From Rhizobium sp. BG4 (GTDB taxonomy: Bacteria > Pseudomonadota > Alphaproteobacteria > Rhizobiales > Rhizobiaceae): DNA of 64,000 nucleotides. Both the position numbers and the translations under genes were made by a program. The stretch spans positions 2,710,001 to 2,774,000 of the forward strand of contig NZ_CP044125.1 of assembly GCF_016864575.1 (NCBI RefSeq). The letters are read 5' to 3'. The notes beneath the pieces are model-generated. The model was given only the letters and a program-made list of their open reading frames with translations, ran no database searches and was not told where the DNA came from. Of the stretch, positions 39,850 through 48,257 are shown one piece after another. The stretch's first letter is position 1. Every line of letters starts with the position of its first letter.

Positions 39850-41010
39850 TTAGAAGTCGCGCTGCAGGCGGAAGAAGCCTTCAACCCAGTCAGCGTCCTT
39901 GCGGCCGTCGACGGTCTGATTGCCGTAGTCTTCCTTGACGTAGGTAGCAGCCAGCTTGGCGTTCAGGTTTTCAACAACCTGGTAGTCAAGCGTAACGCCA
40001 GCGCGCCACATGTTGCCGTCATCCCACGAGCCATCAGCGTCGGTCACGATGTTGTTCGTGTACTGAGCAGCCGGGGTGATGGTGAACTTGTCGGTTGCCT
40101 TCAGAGCGTACTGAGCGACAACGGTCCATTCGCCGTTAGCGTAGTAAGCGTTGCCGCCGTTGCCTGCATCGCCGAGACCGCTCGACCAGATGGCTGCGAT
40201 TTCAGCCTTGCCCGGGCCAACGTCTGCGCCGATGCGAGCCGTTACAGCACCTTCCTGGTTGCCGGCGTCATAACCACCGTAAACAGCCCAGGTGAAGTTC
40301 GAGAACTTGCCACCGACAGAAGCGTCGACGCCGAGCGTGTTGCCGTGCTGGTCAGTGTTGCCCATGAAGAGCGAGCTGCGCGGCGAGGTGGTGTTCGTAC
40401 CAGAGTTGCCGTTGAGCTCTTCGAGAGCGGCACCAGCGTAGAAGTCGCCGGCGTCGTACTGGTAACGGATAGCGTTCGTGTTGGTCACGTTCGCCATCGC
40501 ATCGGTTTCGCCCGAGAAGTCGTCGTCCCACCAGCTGGTGAACTTACCAACGCGCAGGCCAGCGATGTCGATGTATGCCTGGTCGATAACGGTGGCGTTC
40601 TGGTTGCTGCCGAGAACGGTCGAGCTGCCGCCCGTGAGGCCACCGATGTCAGCATCGGCGCCGCCGCGGAAGTTGGATTCGAGAACGATGCGGCTCGTCA
40701 GCGTGCCGTACTCGGTGTCGCTCTTGGCGTCGAAAGCGACGTGAGCGCGGGTACGAGCCTGCCAGTCTTCCTGGGTGTTGTCCTTGTAAGCGTCGCCAGC
40801 GCCGAAGCCGACGTCGAAGCGGAGGTAGCCACCGATCTTGAGGCAGGTTTCGGTGCCCGGGATGTAGAAGTAACCAGTGCCGTAGGCGTCGCAAACGCGA
40901 ACGTATTCAACAGCTTCCGGCTCAGCTGCAACAATGGCGTCGGCCGCGTATGCGCCGGACACCGAGCTCAGCGCAGCCGCCGAACCAATGAGAATAGAAC
41001 GAATGTTCAT
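39850..41010 (-). CDS. ropA: Outer-membrane porin (RopA family)
   Basis: 386 residues from MNIRSILIGSAAALSS (ATG 41010, AAAGGA upstream); the frame continues 41 codons further without a good start. Signal peptide cleaved after AYA. Mature protein has alternating beta-strand pattern, the alphaproteobacterial porin signature YVRVCDAYGTGYFYIPGTET and KIGGYLRF, and the terminal Phe (RLQRDF) needed for BAM-dependent insertion. A general diffusion porin and usually one of the most abundant rhizobial outer-membrane proteins; codon use is strongly biased. Symbol by family; rhizobia carry several paralogues. Confidence 0.9.
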   Translation of the reverse strand: MNIRSILIGSAAALSSVSGAYAADAIVAAEPEAVEYVRVCDAYGTGYFYIPGTETCLKIGGYLRFDVGFGAGDAYKDNTQEDWQARTRAHVAFDAKSDTEYGTLTSRIVLESNFRGGADADIGGLTGGSSTVLGSNQNATVIDQAYIDIAGLRVGKFTSWWDDDFSGETDAMANVTNTNAIRYQYDAGDFYAGAALEELNGNSGTNTTSPRSSLFMGNTDQHGNTLGVDASVGGKFSNFTWAVYGGYDAGNQEGAVTARIGADVGPGKAEIAAIWSSGLGDAGNGGNAYYANGEWTVVAQYALKATDKFTITPAAQYTNNIVTDADGSWDDGNMWRAGVTLDYQVVENLNAKLAATYVKEDYGNQTVDGRKDADWVEGFFRLQRDF

Positions 41011-41278
41011 AGCAGTTCCTTTTTCAATCGGGCGCAGGAAATCGCGCCGAGAAATCAGCGTCAAAAACCCATCCCAGTTTTGTCGAATCCCCTCGGGGGA
41101 AAGCGGCAACCCGCGAGTATTTGGATCGCACATCGCTCAAACCGTATCAAGCTAAGATACGGTTGAGTCACGCTGTTGCCGACCCCTGTTGCCAAAACGA
41201 CACAAAATTGCCTTGTGAAAGCGCAGATATGGGAGGAACTGAGGGCGGAAACAAGACGTTGATGATTGAAAAACAACG

Positions 41279-41303
41279 AAAATCCGGGCCGCGGCGGATT
41301 TTT
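41279..41303 (+). terminator. Hairpin with T-run in the porin-Rrf2 spacer
   Basis: Perfect 8-bp stem AAAATCCG/CGGATTTT with a GC-rich eight-base loop, followed by T. No annotated gene ends here on the plus strand, so it may end a small RNA or a leader transcript. The whole spacer 41011-41442 otherwise holds only the porin and Rrf2 promoters. Confidence 0.5.
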
Positions 41304-41442
41304 GTGCTGCCGAAAAGACGCTTTCAGCAAAGATTTGGACATAACCTATATAAAAGCTGGCTATTTCGTTGCGTGCCCACGCTTTCGGCGTTATTTGGCA
41401 GTAGCGAAAGCATATGGCGCGGATTGTGCAGGGCTATCGAAG

Positions 41443-41913
41443 ATGTTGACGAAAAAGGGAAAGTACGGGCTCAAGGCGCTTGTCGATCTGGCGAAGCTGG
41501 CGCCCGGCGAGACGGCCTTCATCAATGATGTTGCGGCGCGCAACAATATCCCGAAGAAGTTCCTCGATACGATCCTGCTCGAATTGCGCAATGTCGGCAT
41601 CCTGCGCTCGAAGAAGGGGCCGGGCGGCGGCTACTCGCTGTCGAAGCCGGCTTCCGAGATCAGGATCGGTCATGTGATCCGCACGCTCGACGGCCCGCTG
41701 GCGCCGATTCGCTGCGCCAGCCGCACGGCTTATGAAGCCTGCGACGACTGTTCGGATCCCGAAACCTGTCATGTGCGCAGGTCGATGACCGAAGTGCGCG
41801 ATGCGATTGCCGATATTCTCGACAACATGACGCTGGAACAGTTCGTTGCCAAAGGCGGCAATCTTGCTGATGGCGGCGAGGACGAGGTGCTGCCGGTTTC
41901 GGCTGCCAGCTGA
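41443..41913 (+). CDS. Rrf2-family regulator with three-cysteine cluster
   Basis: 156 residues from MLTKKGKYGLKALVDLAKLA at 41443; upstream in-frame codons are poorly supported. Winged helix with recognition segment IPKKFLDTILLELRNVGILR and wing KKGPGGGYSLSKP. Cysteines in PIRCASRTAYEACDDCSDPE followed by TCHVRR, in the position where IscR-type regulators bind Fe-S. Not RirA or IscR by overall sequence. Convergent with, and touching, the SfnB-like gene, suggesting a role in sulfur supply (inference). Confidence 0.88.
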   Translation: MLTKKGKYGLKALVDLAKLAPGETAFINDVAARNNIPKKFLDTILLELRNVGILRSKKGPGGGYSLSKPASEIRIGHVIRTLDGPLAPIRCASRTAYEACDDCSDPETCHVRRSMTEVRDAIADILDNMTLEQFVAKGGNLADGGEDEVLPVSAAS

Positions 41914-42999
41914 TCAGATTTCCCAGCTATGGCTGTAATGGGCTGCCGCCTTGGCATGCAGGCGTTCGAGCTTGCCGCCGAGCGCCCGGATGCGGGCATT
42001 GCGCCAGTGGCGGTCGAGATTGAGGCCGATGCCTCCCGTATCTCCCTTGGCGATTTCGAAGATTGCCGTCGCGGTGCGTAGCGCGAGCTCACTCGCGTGC
42101 GCTTGGGCGGCTGTGGCGGAGAATTCGGCGTCGGCGATTGCCGGGCCTGAATTGATCTGGGCGATATCGAGCCGGTGCCCGGCGCGCTCCAGAAGGGCTG
42201 CTGCCGCCTCGATGCCGACGATCAGGGTGCCTGCCGCGGCCGGGACGGCGCTGGTCTCCTGCAATTCCGACAGAACAGCACGGGCGATGCCGAGATCGAC
42301 GCCGGCATTGAGCAGGGCGGTCATCGCAGCTGCCGGTGCGCCCTGCCGGACGGCCGCATCGGCGCGCGCCTGAACGTTTTCGGCAACGAGCAGCGCGGTT
42401 CCGTTGGTGCGCTGGCCGAAACCATCCCAGCTGTCGACGGATTGCAGTCCCTCGCTTCGGCGGTTGACGTAGAGGAGCTGGTTGTCCGCCGCGCCTGATA
42501 TGACCAGCCAGTCGGCGAAGAGCACGCCCGGCGCCTGCGCGCTACGGCCGTCGATTCGATGGCCTAGCGGTAAGGTGGTGATGGAATCGGTGGGAAATGA
42601 TGCCGTAGCGAAGCGGTCGCCCGATAGCGCGCGGGAGAATAACAGCCGCTGCAGATCCTCGCCGCCGTGCAGCCGCAGGCCTTCGAGAGCCGCGAAGTGG
42701 ATCGCCAGGCATTCGCCGATCGAGGCGTCGCCCTCAGCGATGATCGCGACGATCTCGGCCAGCAGCGCGTTGCTGACGTCAAGGCCCTCATATTCCGGGG
42801 GAACGGTGATTCCGGTCAGACCCGAGAGCGAGAGGGCATCGAGTTCGGGGAAGGGGAGAATGCGGTTGATATCGCGCTCGCTCGATTGGCGGCGGAAACC
42901 GGCGGCGAGCCTGCGGGCGGCGGCGACGGCTGCCTCCTCGCTCTCGATCCGGTCGGCCGGCGGTCTCAGCCGGTCGTGCAGTTGCGATATCGTTCCCAT
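41914..42999 (-). CDS. SfnB-like sulfur-acquisition flavoprotein (acyl-CoA dehydrogenase fold)
   Basis: 361 residues. SfnB/DszC-type monooxygenase-related family: N-terminal AVAAARRLAAGFRRQSSERD and LPFPELDALSLSGLTGITVP, followed by a middle beta domain and C-terminal helices. Such enzymes use FMNH2 or FAD in organosulfur (sulfone, sulfonate) breakdown; the FMN reductase at 31.3 kb could supply reduced flavin. Stop abuts the Rrf2 stop. A single-gene unit with its promoter in 43000-43185. Confidence 0.8.
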   Translation of the reverse strand: MGTISQLHDRLRPPADRIESEEAAVAAARRLAAGFRRQSSERDINRILPFPELDALSLSGLTGITVPPEYEGLDVSNALLAEIVAIIAEGDASIGECLAIHFAALEGLRLHGGEDLQRLLFSRALSGDRFATASFPTDSITTLPLGHRIDGRSAQAPGVLFADWLVISGAADNQLLYVNRRSEGLQSVDSWDGFGQRTNGTALLVAENVQARADAAVRQGAPAAAMTALLNAGVDLGIARAVLSELQETSAVPAAAGTLIVGIEAAAALLERAGHRLDIAQINSGPAIADAEFSATAAQAHASELALRTATAIFEIAKGDTGGIGLNLDRHWRNARIRALGGKLERLHAKAAAHYSHSWEI

Positions 43000-43185
43000 C
43001 GGTCATTCTCTTCCTGATGCCCGTATGAGTGATCGATCCTACCTCGATTGATAAGGCCGGTTTTTCTACAAAATCGGTATGGTTTGAATTTTTCTACCGG
43101 CTTGTCAGCTGCGGCACTTTGCCTAACTATCTCGTAAAGCTCACAATTCGAACGTCACCGCTTCCAGCATCGCCCGGGATCGATT

Positions 43186-43965
43186 ATGGCTCACTCTTTC
43201 GCAGACGACGACCGTGAGGTTCAGACCATGTCACCGCCAGCCCGGCAGCGCCTCCAATTCGATCCAGGCGACATGCCGATCTATGCAATCGGGGATATCC
43301 ACGGCCGCCATGACCTTCTGGAGATGGCGGAGCATACGATCGTCAGGGATGCGGCGCGCCTTCCGGGCCGCAAGCTGATCATCACGCTCGGCGACTATAT
43401 CGACCGCGGCCCGTCCTCGGCGCAGGTGATCTCGCATCTGATGATGCCGCCGCCGGAGAATTTCGATCGCATCTGCCTGACCGGCAATCATGAAATCATG
43501 ATGCTCGATTACATCGACGGCAAGATTTCCTACACCGAATGGATGCGGATGGGGGCCGATGCGCTGCTGCGGTCCTATGGGCTCGATCCCGATCATCTGC
43601 CGCTGATCTTCCCGACGACCTCGAAGCTCGACACCTTTATCCGCCAGTCGCTGCCGAAGTCGCATATCGATTTCATGCGCGACATGCCGATCTATGCGGA
43701 TACGCCGGATATCCTCTTCGTTCATGCCGGGATCGATCCCGGTGTGCCGCTCAGCATGCAGAGCGACGAGGATCTGGTCTTCATCCGCGACCGCTTCTTC
43801 TATGCCGACCGGTCGCTGCCGAAGCTCGTCGTACATGGTCATACGCCGGTGCCCGAGCCCGATATCCAGCCGATGCGGCTCAATCTCGACACCCGGGCCT
43901 TCAAGAGCGGCAGCCTGACCGTCGCCAGGTTCTGGCGCGGTCAGGTCCACATCTTCTCCACCTAA
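43186..43965 (+). CDS. PPP-type serine/threonine phosphatase / metallophosphoesterase
   Basis: 259 residues. Motifs GDIHGRHDLL, LGDYIDRGPSS, TGNHEIM, FVHAGIDP and VVHGHTPVPEP are those of the PrpE/ApaH-like PPP phosphatases using two metals. It could dephosphorylate proteins or cleave diadenosine polyphosphates. It is convergent with exoP (stops 1 bp apart), and rhizobial exo regions often carry such a gene; dephosphorylation of the ExoP tyrosine kinase is speculative. Start at 43186 or at 43228 (MSPPARQRLQF, with GTGAGG upstream). Confidence 0.85.
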   Translation: MAHSFADDDREVQTMSPPARQRLQFDPGDMPIYAIGDIHGRHDLLEMAEHTIVRDAARLPGRKLIITLGDYIDRGPSSAQVISHLMMPPPENFDRICLTGNHEIMMLDYIDGKISYTEWMRMGADALLRSYGLDPDHLPLIFPTTSKLDTFIRQSLPKSHIDFMRDMPIYADTPDILFVHAGIDPGVPLSMQSDEDLVFIRDRFFYADRSLPKLVVHGHTPVPEPDIQPMRLNLDTRAFKSGSLTVARFWRGQVHIFST

Positions 43966-46323
43966 TCAGGCGCTGGTTTCCGCCGGCTCCGGTTTGCGCG
44001 GCATTTCCTCGGTATAGTAGCTCACATATTTCTGGCGGTAGCGTTCGGTGCCGCCGAAATTGCTGAACTTGCTGAGCTCAGACATATCCGTCTTGTTGAG
44101 GATGACGCCGAGCACCTTCTGCTTGATCTGCGGTTCGGCGTTCAGGATGTCGCGCACCACCGTCGTCGGCGTCTGGCCCCATTCGGTAACGAACAGGAAG
44201 CCGTCCACCTGCGGAGCGAAGGCCTTGGCGTCGATGACCGGGCCGAGCGGTGCCAGGTCGACGACGACGTAGTCGAACATCTTGCGGGCGTTTTCCATCA
44301 GGTTGAACATGCCCTGCGATGCCAACAGTTCGCTCGTATGCATCAGGTTGTCGTTGGAAACGACCGGCAGGATGGCAAGCTTGGTGCGGTTGTCGACCTT
44401 GACGGCGCTGGCCCACGGGATTTCGCCGAGCACGGCTTCCACAAGGCCCTTTTCCGGCGGCTGCTTCAGCATGCGGGTCAGGCCGGGATTGCGAAGGTCG
44501 GCGTCGATCAGCAGCGTGCGCTTGCCGCTGGAGGCGAGCAGCGCGGCGAAGTTCGCCGCCGTCGTCGACTTGCCTTCGCCGGGGAGCGCCGAGACGACGC
44601 CGATGACGCGGTCCGACTTGCCCTGGAACATGACATCGCTGGCGAGCTTGGCGTTGCGCAGCGTTTCGGCAAAGACCGAGCGCGGTGCTTCGAGAACGAT
44701 GCGCATGATGCGCTCGAAGCTGGCGCCGTCATCGGCCGGCATTTCCACCGGCTTGGGCAGCGGCTCCTTGCGCGGCTTGAAGACCTTGCGCTCCTTCGGC
44801 GGCTTGCCGACCAGCGGCAGGTAACCGAGGAACTTCAGGCCGAGAATCGTGCGCACATCGCCCTCGACGCGGAAGAAGCGTTCGCGGAACTCCTGGAATG
44901 CCGTCAGAGCGCCGCCGGCCATCAGACCGAGCACGATGGCGAGACCCAGCGTCATGGTCTTCTTCGGGCTGGACGGCGATGCCGGAACGCCGGCTTCCGA
45001 GATGACACGGGCCTTGGCGATCGGGAAGGACTGCTGCTGCGACGCCTGCTCGTAGCGGGCGAGGTAGGATTCGTAGAGCGTCTTCAGCGCCGTTGCGCGC
45101 TGTTCCAGATCGTTAAGCTTTACGATCGATTCGTTGGATTCGGAATTCTTGCCGGTCAGGTGCTCGATATTCTGGCGCAGCGACGCTTCGCGCGAGCGGG
45201 CCACTTCGAATTCGTTGCGGTAGCTCGAGGTCAGCTGCTGCAGTTCCTGGAAGATCTGGCGGGTCAGGTCTTCCTTTTCGCCGCGCAGCTGCACGGCCTG
45301 CGGATGGTCGGCGCCGAAATTGGTGGTGATCTCGGCTTCGCGGCGGCTGACCGAGATATAGCGCGTGCGCAGGTCCTGGATGACCGAATTGTCGGTCTGG
45401 CCGGACGAGATCGCCGCATTGTTGACGGCGCCTTCAGGTCCCTGATCGACAATCGACTTGAACTGGTTGTAGCGGGCCGAGGCGCTGGCGGTATCTGCCT
45501 GGGCGACGATCAGTTGCTTGTTGAGGTCGGCAAGCTGCTGCTCGGACATCAGTTCGCCGTTGGCCGAAGTGAGACCGTTCTGGCTCTTGAACTTGGCGAC
45601 GTCGAGTGCTGCTTCCTGCGAACGGTTGCGCAGGTCGGCGAGGCGCTCCTGGAGCCAGACGGAGGCGCGTTCGGTGGCGTCGAAATTGGCGTTCAGCGTG
45701 TCGTTCAGATAGGCGTCGGCATAGGCCTTGGTGATGCGCGCGGCGAGCAGCTTGTCGGTCGAGCGGAAGGAGACCGCGATGACCGAGCTGCGGGTAACGC
45801 GCGAAACGTTGAGTGCCTGCTGCAGCAAGGCGGCAGCCTTCTGGCGGCGGCCTTCCTTGGCGTCGTCGTCGGAGACCGGCGGGCCGCCTGGCGTCAATGC
45901 GCTGACGACGACCTTGAGGCCGGACTTGACGAGATCGACGGGACCCTGGCCGGGATCGAGGATCGTCTGGTTTTCCGAAAGGTTCTGGGCGTCGACGACG
46001 CGCAGCGCCAGTTCGGTTGATTTCAGGATCTCGACGGCGCTGGCGATCTGCATGTCGACCTGCTGGGAGCTGGCGGCGGGTGCCTGATCCTCGGCATATT
46101 TGGTCATGCTGTCATCCAGCAGGATTTGCGTCATCGAGGTATATTGCGGGGTCGCAAACAGCAGGTAGACGGCGGCGACTGCCACAAGCGCGGCAACGCA
46201 GAGCGCAATCGAACCGGCCCGGCGGATCACAATGGCGATCAGGCGATCGATGTCGATAAAGCTATCGGAATCGTCAGGGGCCTTCGGAACTGTGCTGTGC
46301 AGGGTCAGGTTTCGTTGATTCAT
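43966..46323 (-). CDS. exoP: Exopolysaccharide chain-length tyrosine autokinase ExoP
   Basis: 785 residues, same length as S. meliloti ExoP. Wzz-type N-terminus with membrane helices near 35-55 and 445-470, a long periplasmic coiled coil between, and a Pro-rich PASPSSPKK motif before the second helix. Cytoplasmic BY-kinase domain: Walker A ALPGEGKSTT, Walker A' LLIDADLRNPG, Walker B VVVDLAPLGP. The tail has a tyrosine cluster (YRQKYVSYY). It controls polymerisation and export with ExoQ, ExoF and a flippase. Last gene of the exoHKLAMOP run, 6 bp after exoO. Confidence 0.95.
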   Translation of the reverse strand: MNQRNLTLHSTVPKAPDDSDSFIDIDRLIAIVIRRAGSIALCVAALVAVAAVYLLFATPQYTSMTQILLDDSMTKYAEDQAPAASSQQVDMQIASAVEILKSTELALRVVDAQNLSENQTILDPGQGPVDLVKSGLKVVVSALTPGGPPVSDDDAKEGRRQKAAALLQQALNVSRVTRSSVIAVSFRSTDKLLAARITKAYADAYLNDTLNANFDATERASVWLQERLADLRNRSQEAALDVAKFKSQNGLTSANGELMSEQQLADLNKQLIVAQADTASASARYNQFKSIVDQGPEGAVNNAAISSGQTDNSVIQDLRTRYISVSRREAEITTNFGADHPQAVQLRGEKEDLTRQIFQELQQLTSSYRNEFEVARSREASLRQNIEHLTGKNSESNESIVKLNDLEQRATALKTLYESYLARYEQASQQQSFPIAKARVISEAGVPASPSSPKKTMTLGLAIVLGLMAGGALTAFQEFRERFFRVEGDVRTILGLKFLGYLPLVGKPPKERKVFKPRKEPLPKPVEMPADDGASFERIMRIVLEAPRSVFAETLRNAKLASDVMFQGKSDRVIGVVSALPGEGKSTTAANFAALLASSGKRTLLIDADLRNPGLTRMLKQPPEKGLVEAVLGEIPWASAVKVDNRTKLAILPVVSNDNLMHTSELLASQGMFNLMENARKMFDYVVVDLAPLGPVIDAKAFAPQVDGFLFVTEWGQTPTTVVRDILNAEPQIKQKVLGVILNKTDMSELSKFSNFGGTERYRQKYVSYYTEEMPRKPEPAETSA

Positions 46324-46329
46324 GGGCTC

Positions 46330-47334
46330 TTATCCTTTGCGCGAGCGCGAAGCGCCGCCTGTGACTGTGATTTCCGTATTCTGAGCGGCAGCGCCGCGAA
46401 GGGCCGCCGTCATGCGGTTGAAACGGACTGCGATGGGCATTCTGAGATGGGCAACGGCCAGCGGATCGCGCCAGGCCGCCCGGATCGCTCCGGAGAGGGA
46501 GCGGCGCTTGATGCTTTCGACCAGTTCGAGGAAGGCATGCGCCTGGCGGAGGCTGCGGGCGCGGAATTTCTGGGCGTCTGTCGCTGAGGCATCGAGGCTG
46601 TGACGGGCAAGAAACCGGCGGTCGCCTTCCATCATCGCCTCGATATGGTCGAGACGGAGGACGCGGGAGATCGATCCCTCGCGGATGTGATAGTTGTAGC
46701 CCGGCTCCGGTTTGAAGACGCAGGTCGCGCCGAGCGCCATCGCCGAGGCGAGGAAGAGATAGTCTTCGCCGATGCGCAGGTTCTCGTCGAAGCGCAGGCC
46801 ATGCCGCTCGATGAAGGCACGCTCGAAGACCGGCTTCAGGTAGCCGAAATTGTGCTCGTTGCGGAACAGCGCGTTGGAGCGGATGAAATTCGCAAGCGTC
46901 AGCTCCGGCGTCGTGGCGAGAGCGGCGGGCGAGAACATGGTTTCGGGCGCGGTGCCGTCGGCGCGGATCACCCGCATGTTGTCGACGGCGATCTGGGCAC
47001 CAGCCGCTTCGGCGCGCGCGATCATGCGCTTCAGGCGATCGGGTTCGATCGTGTCGTCCGCGTCCAGTGTTGCCAGCCAGCGGCCGCGGGCGGCATCGAT
47101 CGCCGCATTGCGCGCGGCTGAGGGGCCGCCGTTCTTTTCGAGTGCGATGAGGCGGACATTGCCGCCATAGGCAGCAGCGACCGCACGCGTCGCATCGCTC
47201 GAGCAGTCGTCGGCGACGATGACTTCCACCGTCACATCCGTCTGCGCCAAAGCGCCGCCGATCGCCTTGTCCAGCGTTTCGGCAGCATTGTAGGCCGCAA
47301 TGATAAAGCTGATGTCGGGCAGCTTTTCGCTCAT
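46330..47334 (-). CDS. exoO: Succinoglycan glucosyltransferase ExoO (GT2)
   Basis: 334 residues. GT-A fold: ISFIIAAYNAAETLDKAI, VIVADDCSSDATR, ATLDADDTIEPDR (metal-binding DxD), and IGEDYLFL acceptor motif. In S. meliloti ExoO adds the first side-chain glucose (beta-1,6). Position between exoM and exoP supports ExoO; it also resembles ExoU, so the assignment rests on order. The start overlaps the exoM end by 4 bp. exoN, which lies between exoO and exoP in S. meliloti, is missing here. Confidence 0.85.
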   Translation of the reverse strand: MSEKLPDISFIIAAYNAAETLDKAIGGALAQTDVTVEVIVADDCSSDATRAVAAAYGGNVRLIALEKNGGPSAARNAAIDAARGRWLATLDADDTIEPDRLKRMIARAEAAGAQIAVDNMRVIRADGTAPETMFSPAALATTPELTLANFIRSNALFRNEHNFGYLKPVFERAFIERHGLRFDENLRIGEDYLFLASAMALGATCVFKPEPGYNYHIREGSISRVLRLDHIEAMMEGDRRFLARHSLDASATDAQKFRARSLRQAHAFLELVESIKRRSLSGAIRAAWRDPLAVAHLRMPIAVRFNRMTAALRGAAAQNTEITVTGGASRSRKG

Positions 47335-48257
47335 GCAGCCCCCTCGACAGCGCCATATTGGCGGATTTCGCGAACGCCGAGCAACCCGCTGACGACGCCG
47401 ATATGCATCGTGCCGCGCAGCACGTAGCGATAGCGCGGAACCGGAACGAGAATGCAGACGGCCGCGACGCCGAGGCAGTAACCGGCCTTGGCGGTGGCGA
47501 GGCCGATATGCTTCAGGCGGGCGAAACCGCTGTTCTTTTCCTGCAGCAGGCGGCCATGCGTCTGGCCGAAGCGGAAGCGGCGCTTGGCAAGCCAGGAGAG
47601 GCCGGCGCGGTTTTCCGAAACCGGTTCATAGACATGGGCTTCCGGCGCGAAGGCGATCTTGCCGCCGTCGTGATGCATGTAGCTGAAGAATTCGGTGTCC
47701 TCACCGCCGGTCTTGCCGAGCGCCAGATTGAAGCGGCGGCCGGCGACGCGCGGCGAATTCAGGTTGAGAAGGACGTTGCAGGTATAGCCGGTGCGGATTT
47801 CGCCATCGACCCAGACGGGGAGGGTGGAGTGGAAATCGCCCTCACGCATCCAGGCGGGTGCCGTCTGCGAATAGACGCTGCGGACAGGGCCGAGCACGGC
47901 ATCGGCGCCGCTCTTTTCAGCCGTGTGCAGCAGCTCTACCAGCCAGTTCTCGGATGCGTCCTCATCGTCGTCGATGAAGGCGAGGTAGTCGCCCGTCGCA
48001 TTTTCGAGGCAGGCGTTGCGGGCGATCGAGATGTTCGATGCCGGGCAATGCACATAGGCGATCTCATGGGGAATGGTCGAGCGCAGCGCCTCGACGCGGC
48101 CCTCGGCGCTCCGGGTCTGGTCATTATCGGCAACGATGATGCGCAGCCTGGCATTCTCGGGGACGGCGAGGACGGCGAGCGAAAGCAGGGCTTCGTCCAG
48201 CGACGCGCGCCGGTATGTGCAAACACCAATGTCGATCTGCATGATCTGGTCCTTCAT
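47331..48257 (-). CDS. exoM: Succinoglycan glucosyltransferase ExoM (GT2)
   Basis: 308 residues from MKDQIMQIDIGVCTYRRASL; its ATG shares one base with the stop of the upstream gene (TGATG), so the longer frame is not used. Motifs IDIGVCTYRR, IIVADNDQT, YLAFIDDDEDASENW and GGEDTEFF. Hydrophobic segment near the C-terminus. ExoM adds the fourth sugar (beta-1,4 glucose) of the octasaccharide in S. meliloti. Length matches. Confidence 0.9.
   Translation of the reverse strand: MKDQIMQIDIGVCTYRRASLDEALLSLAVLAVPENARLRIIVADNDQTRSAEGRVEALRSTIPHEIAYVHCPASNISIARNACLENATGDYLAFIDDDEDASENWLVELLHTAEKSGADAVLGPVRSVYSQTAPAWMREGDFHSTLPVWVDGEIRTGYTCNVLLNLNSPRVAGRRFNLALGKTGGEDTEFFSYMHHDGGKIAFAPEAHVYEPVSENRAGLSWLAKRRFRFGQTHGRLLQEKNSGFARLKHIGLATAKAGYCLGVAAVCILVPVPRYRYVLRGTMHIGVVSGLLGVREIRQYGAVEGAA

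Noticed and set aside
41266..41442. 59-codon extension of the three-cysteine Rrf2 regulator
   Set aside because: Residues before MLTKKGKYG do not match the family and cover a hairpin/terminator, so they are probably untranslated.
44338..46020. 560-codon plus-strand frame opposite exoP
   Set aside because: Shadow of exoP produced by GC-rich third positions.
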